Positions 1 through 64,000 of a DNA stretch of 64,000 bases are shown here, piece by piece. Below the pieces are notes generated by a model. It saw nothing but the letters and a program-made list of their open reading frames with translations. It made no database searches and was not told the DNA's origin. The DNA is taken from positions 434,001-498,000 of the forward strand of contig BAAHQB010000103.1 of NCBI GenBank assembly GCA_054601695.1. The letters run 5' to 3'. The stretch's first letter is position 1. Each line of letters starts with the position of its first letter. The translations under genes and the position numbers were made by a program. Origin of the DNA: Amorphochlora amoebiformis (lineage: Eukaryota > Cercozoa > Chlorarachniophyceae).

Positions 1-203
1 CTATTCAGATACACATGTTTCATACGTGTATAAAGTATTGCGTATGTGTGTGTGTATGTATAGTTCTATGCGCTATTTAAATACGTACTATTGTATATGA
101 TATCTAGATAGGTATACATATATATTGGATATATACGTACATATATATATATATTTGTATATATAAACACGCATATACGTGCATACAAACACACGCTACA
201 CGC

Positions 204-237
<34 letters not shown>

Positions 238-372
238 CATAATATACATAATATATTCATAAAAAATAATATATTCATAAATTTTTTTTTTTTATATCAT
301 ACACATACGCAAATATGACAAGTATATGTACACATACGTAAAATGCGACGCAAATCCAATCCGAAATCCTTG

Positions 373-812
373 CCCTAACCCTAACCCTAACCCTAACCCT
401 TAAAAATTACATATTACATACACAAATATGATAAGTATATATACATACATAAAATGCAATCCGACACCCTTGCTAACCCTAACCCTAACCCTAACCCTAA
501 CCCTAACCCTAACCTAACCCTAACCCTAACCCTAACCAACCTTAACACTAACCCTAACCCTAACCCTAACCCTAGCCCTACCAACCGTAACCCTAACCCT
601 AGCCCTACCAACCCTAACCCTAACCCTAGCCCTACCAACCCTAACCCTGACCCTAACCTTAACCCTCTCCTAAGCTAACCCTAACCCTAACCCTAACCCT
701 AACCCTAACGCTATCTAACGCTAGCCCAAACGCAAACCTAACCCTAACCCTAACCCTAACCCTATCCCTAACCCTAACCCTAACCCCTCTAACCCTAACC
801 CTGGTCATATAC

Positions 813-818
<6 letters not shown>
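373..818. repeat. Telomere-type CCCTAA repeat blocks
   Basis: Perfect and degenerate CCCTAA on the plus strand at 373-401 and 472-818, separated by TA-rich sequence. Internal position and reversed blocks show interstitial repeats rather than a chromosome end. Confidence 0.9.
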
Positions 819-24738
<23,920 letters not shown>

Positions 24739-26351
24739 CGGAATCTCCGGGATTTTTCAAGATTTGAAGTAAGGAGATAGGGAGGGGTATTATTTTAGGG
24801 GTGGGGTCCCAGAAAGGACGGCGGGGGATGGGGAGGTACCAGAAAGAATAGGAGAGGGTGCATGAGAGTATGTTAGGAGAAATATGTCATATGGGACTTC
24901 CGTGGGACATAATGCGGTTTCATATTCCGGAAGTTTTGCATTTTGGTGCATGGAATACTGGAATATTGGGGGAATAAAGGGAAGTAAATTTACCCCTAAT
25001 ATTAATAATTTCGAAACTTGAAGAACGTGCCCTCTCTTTCTTTGACCTCCTCTTTTATTGACATATATTTCGTCTGAGCCACCTAACCCGAGAGCCAAAT
25101 CTAGAAATGTTATCTTTTCAGCCCATTTATTCGGTCGAGATTTGACAAATTCAAATTGCATCGGACATCGACTACAACCGATCCGCGATGAGCTACATTT
25201 AACTGTCCTCAAGGCTTCAGAACATACTCTGTTTATCATAACGTGACTTAAAACTATTGCTTCAGTTGTTCGCGGGTCAAGGGTTCGCATGGCCTTCGTG
25301 CTTTAATCTTATGTATTTCTTTCCTTTCAAAGTTCTCCTCCTTCTGGCTCTCTTCGGTCGAACTCAATTCCTGATCATATCTTCGGCTCAATTTCTTTAG
25401 CTCAATTACTTAGCAGGCCGCATTTCAAGATTACTTTGAAATTTTACAGATCAAGAAAAACTAAGGAGTGAGACCGACCACTCTGTCTAGAATTGTTCGC
25501 CTGGTTGGACATTCACGACTTAACTACAGCTAGTATGAATTATCATACTAGTTATCATACGATTGCTAGATTGATAACCATGTATGTACGCAGAAGCTGA
25601 ATACTGTGTATTTAATCATTCGGAGAGTTTAATGGATGGAATGCGTATCATTATGATCCAATGATATCGTAGATGTATGTCGTAAATGATATTGTGTGGG
25701 ACAGTGTGGCCGATCACTATAGTAACTTGAATACTGTATATTTAATGAGTATTTAATGGTCACTGAATGCGTATGATCAAATATTGTACAGAGTGTACAT
25801 GCAATGATCGGGCGATCACGGTGTCTCAGTAGCCACAGGCTCACAGACAGGCCGCGGCCACGACACGGCTGTCAGGCTGAACTTGAAAAGTTGACTCATA
25901 CTAGACATACTAGACAGCAACTATCAATAATTAGATCTTCAGCAACGTCTAGAACGTACGTATGCCGCGTTTGACGTACTTGCGTATGCATTTTCCTAGA
26001 TACATACGTACGTACGTACGTACGCACAATGGCGCGCACCGTGATGTAGGATGATACGTACATCATGGCATACGGTACGTATTGTATACGTACGTATACT
26101 CAGGTACATATACGCCTACGTCTTCTAGGTCTTGGTATGAGAAATGGTATACATTTACTAGATTTAGTACATTATCGTCCCTATATACAGCCCCAGAGAG
26201 GCTCACTCATTCTAGTCATTGCTCTCAGCGGCTGTACGAATCGACTATTCTTTTGGGAAAATAGTGTAGTAGTCCCACTAGTTTAAGTTATCAAATAGCA
26301 GATACTACACAAAAGCTAGAAAAGGTACACGGACACGTACACCTAAATCTA

Positions 26352-26394
<43 letters not shown>
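24739..26394. other. Intergenic spacer, non-repetitive
   Basis: Lies between the stop of the rhomboid gene and the start of the antiporter gene, both minus strand. It should hold the antiporter promoter. It is largely free of TA and TTAGGG repeats. It contains an ACGT/TACGTA palindrome cluster (25950-26100), a short GC-rich stretch (25848-25880) and a diverged direct repeat (about 25595-25665 and 25725-25785). A 166-codon minus ORF spans 24790-25290 without domains or clear splice signals. Confidence 0.5.
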
Positions 26395-45835
<19,441 letters not shown>

Positions 45836-46517
45836 ACTACGAAAAACGCCAAAGTAAGCATGTCAACCCTCCTGTCTCCTTCTGCCGAGCCCAACTGCCA
45901 ATCTCGTCTTCCCCCACCCCCACGAACAAAATCTTCTTTTTTCCTCCTCTCTTCCTCTCTGCCCCTCCCTTTCTCGCCCTCTCTCTCTATCTATCTATCT
46001 ATCGTGGCATAACATAAACTGTGAGCGAGATGTAGGGTTCAGGGTTACGCTAACGCCAAGTTGTCTTGACCTGAAACGCAAGACCTGTTTTAACTCGCAC
46101 ACCTGAGGCTCTAGGAAAAATTGAGTTTGTCTTCGCCAGATCCATGTTCAAACCTGAAGAAATTTCACTTAGTGAGTCTTGTTTAATGAGCTAATCGTGT
46201 TATGAATTTCACATTAGTTAAAACTAACGTATAAGTAATAATACTCTAATATTTACAGGGATCACGGTAACCGGATCCTTGATTATTCATTTTCTAAACG
46301 TTTCACGAAAACCTGGAAAACTTGCCTAAATTCTTCTCGAGACGCCCCATCAGGATCTGAAACCCCAGTTTTCAATCCGCTAGACGATCTGCGTGTCGCT
46401 GATTTCGAACCTCCTGGCGAACGTGCTTACCGGGCTTATCGACGGGTTCGCACACGTTGTCATTATTTGTGAGAAATCACAAACAAAAGAAGGTGAGAAG
46501 GTGAATCCGACAGAACG
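45836..46517. promoter_or_regulatory. Spacer between divergent start codons (putative bidirectional promoter)
   Basis: 680 bp of non-repetitive sequence between the ATG at 45835 (minus) and at 46518 (plus), with a CT-rich stretch at 45920-46005. It also carries an open plus frame of 69 codons (46262-46471, DHGNRILDYSFSKRF...) after a strong acceptor (atatttacag), so a 5' untranslated exon or a small gene is an alternative. No TATA box or named factor site is claimed. Confidence 0.35.
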
Positions 46518-62239
<15,722 letters not shown>

Positions 62240-62876
62240 AAAATGCTCCTTGAGTTCCGTATCCCTGTCAAGCTCCATTTTGCCATTTATTGCATGTTTT
62301 CGAGGCTTGTCAATGCATAATTTAGGCTTTATTATATTTTCGCTCGGCGGCCATTTAACTTTCAGTTTTATATACCTCTATTACGGTGATCTTTCATGGC
62401 GGCCGGGGTTGGTTGGGGCGTTCTGCTAGTTCTAGATCATGGCCATGTGCTGGTGTCCATAATCTAGATATCACACTTGTGGCAGTGGACCTGATTAAGT
62501 GCATGACTAGTAGAACAATTTTAGCCTGGACAATTATCTGAATCATTCTAGTCATTCTAGATTTTTCGCATTAACGGCCGTCACTCTACTGACTCGTGCA
62601 ATGTGTAATCTAGATTATACTTTTGGAGTCTTGTACTTCGTTGTAGCAACATATCTACCTAAACGAGGTCGCCATTATGGCCATGGCCCGATTGAATGCA
62701 CAAAGCGCTACCCAGCTGCATTCATGTGATATCGATACAAGTACTATGTGCATTTAGCATTCGACTAGTTCGAAACCTGAATGAACTAGAATTAAATAGA
62801 TAATGACAATTTATAACGTACGTACTAGCGTTGCCGGGCGGATCCGAAGAGATCTACTAGATCTAGAGCGTTTATA
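62240..62876. other. Spacer between convergent gene ends
   Basis: Non-repetitive sequence between the stop of the plus-strand unknown gene and the stop of the minus-strand gene at 62877. It has palindromic ggccatggcc-like stretches (62435-62450, 62680-62690) and scattered tctaga motifs. No ORF or RNA gene that I can support. Confidence 0.4.
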
Positions 62877-62978
62877 TCAGTCTTTCAAGCCAACTGCTCT
62901 GGCGCTTACGTCCCATATCCGCTTTGCGGCGGCCTAATATTTTATGTTGTATACATGAACCCATACTCATCCATCCAT

Positions 62979-63016
<38 letters not shown>

Positions 63017-63081
63017 ACATATATTTTTATGTATGCGTATCTATACACCTTATTAAGAGAGGGCAGCGAAGGTGGTACTGC
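62877..63081 (-). CDS. 3' end of a further minus-strand gene (two exons)
   Basis: Exon 63081-63049 encodes AVPPSLPSLNK (acceptor gcattgtgag, donor AATAAG|gtgtat). Exon 62933-62877 encodes AAAKRIWDVSARAVGLKD then TGA (acceptor aaaatattag). They join in phase 0. The terminal exon is open in a second frame (RRKADMGRKRQSSWLERLI-stop), and an internal GGGAC|gtaagc could be used. Product unknown; upstream exons lie beyond the SINE copy or off the window. Confidence 0.35.
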
Positions 63082-63179
63082 CTCACAATGCACGAAATAT
63101 TTGCCCTTATTTTGCGGTAAAATAGTTCAAGGTCAACATCAGATTATTCAGTATGCCTTAACCCTATGGCCATTGAGGA

Positions 63180-63405
63180 TTTGGATTAGGGTTAGGTTTG
63201 GGCTAGGTTTAGGTTTGGGCTAGGGTTAGGTTTGGGCTAGGGTTAGGTTTGGGCTAGGGTTAGGTTTGAGCCAGGGTTAGGTTTGGGCTAGGGTTAGGTT
63301 TGGGTTAGGGTTACGTTTAGGTTTGGGCTAGGGTTACCTTTAGGTTAGGGTTAGGGTTAGGGTTAGGGTTTGGGTTATGGTTAGGTTTAAGTTAGGGTTA
63401 GGGTA
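63180..63405. repeat. Degenerate TTAGGG array (GGGCTAGGGTTAGGTTT unit)
   Basis: About eight copies of a 17-18 bp unit TTTGGGCTAGGGTTAGG derived from the hexamer. Confidence 0.85.
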
Positions 63406-63510
63406 CCCCTATCCCTTTGAGGGAAGGACTGCTAGCGACATGGATTGATGTGAACGCTCCTATGTAAGATATTTAGATATATACATATTCACATATATAA
63501 TATTTGCATG

Positions 63511-63553
<43 letters not shown>

Positions 63554-63582
63554 TATGTATTTATACCTTTACACACACACAA

Positions 63583-63614
<32 letters not shown>

Positions 63615-63615
63615 G

Positions 63616-63667
<52 letters not shown>

Positions 63668-63669
<2 letters not shown>

Positions 63670-63945
63670 GAGGACGAATGGATTCACGTGAAAGCTCTTT
63701 CTAGGAACGTTCTCACTTCTCGAACGGGAAGCGTGACATGGCGTGACGTCACTTTGTGTCATGGTATATCTGGAAAAACGTTACTACCGGGTACTACCCG
63801 GTAATACCGGCAAGGTAATCTCCGAGCAATCTCCGGGATCTCCAGCAATCTTGGGAATATCTATCACAACTCTGTCGCATTGTACAGATCGCTACTTGTC
63901 ACACCAAGTCGAGCTAGGCCACTTACAACGATGCATTCACAATAT
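63668..63945 (+). repeat. SINE-like element, copy 5 (5' truncated)
   Basis: Shares the body (GAAGCGTGACATGGCGTGACGTCAC region at 63728, TACTACCGGGTACTACCC, CTCCAGCAATCTTGGGA) with the other copies but starts at a TA tract without the tRNA-like head. Confidence 0.55.
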
Positions 63946-63962
63946 ATGCATATGTATACATA

Positions 63963-64000
<38 letters not shown>

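Noticed and set aside
26316-26342. Terminal exon VYVSVYLF-stop
   Set aside because: The preceding exon simply reads through to its own stop at 26395, so no extra exon is needed.

Overview
This is a 64 kb piece of a nuclear eukaryotic genome, unusually swollen by simple repeats. Three sequence classes make up most of it: (TA)n microsatellites, arrays of the telomere-type hexamer TTAGGG/CCCTAA (exact to degenerate), and long CT/GA tracts. Nothing prokaryotic is present. I cannot name the species. A TTAGGG-type repeat, GT-AG introns, tRNA-derived SINE-like repeats and an EF-hand rhomboid of the RHBDL1/3 type point to a eukaryote with animal-like gene content, but a protist is not excluded.

The long reading frames that are strings of Y, I, V, C, H, R, L, N, P or S are translations of TA, TG, TTAGGG or CT repeats, not genes. 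The real coding information sits in small islands of ordinary sequence, mostly 14-135 nt. Each island carries splice signals, and neighbouring islands join in a consistent reading phase. By chaining them I recover three long genes and the end of a fourth. All joins come from reading the sequence by eye; no RNA or database evidence was available.

Layout: (1) minus strand, 24738 down to 813 and probably off the left edge: a cation/proton antiporter of the CPA2/KEA family, most like animal TMCO3, with an N-terminal coiled-coil region and then the membrane exchanger domain. (2) 24739-26394: non-repetitive intergenic spacer. (3) minus strand, 45835 to 26395: an EF-hand rhomboid intramembrane serine protease, keeping the GASGG serine motif, the histidine, the HAG..H..N motif, WRF and PLEMIHG. 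The upstream exons 40.3-45.8 kb, partly histidine-rich, are probably its N-terminal extension but could be a separate gene. (4) 45836-46517: spacer between two divergent start codons. (5) plus strand, 46518 to 62239: a complete gene of 22 exons and about 510 codons that I do not recognise. (6) 62240-62876: spacer between convergent gene ends. (7) minus strand, 63081 to 62877: the last two exons of another gene.

Introns hold the repeats. They also hold about five copies of a tRNA-related SINE-like family, many decayed copies of neighbouring exon fragments, and a few coding islands on the opposite strand that suggest nested or antisense transcripts. The most notable property is that the telomere-type repeat itself supplies splice signals: GTTAGG at donors, TTAG or CCCTAACCCCAG at acceptors. 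One 44-nt intron is almost entirely this repeat.
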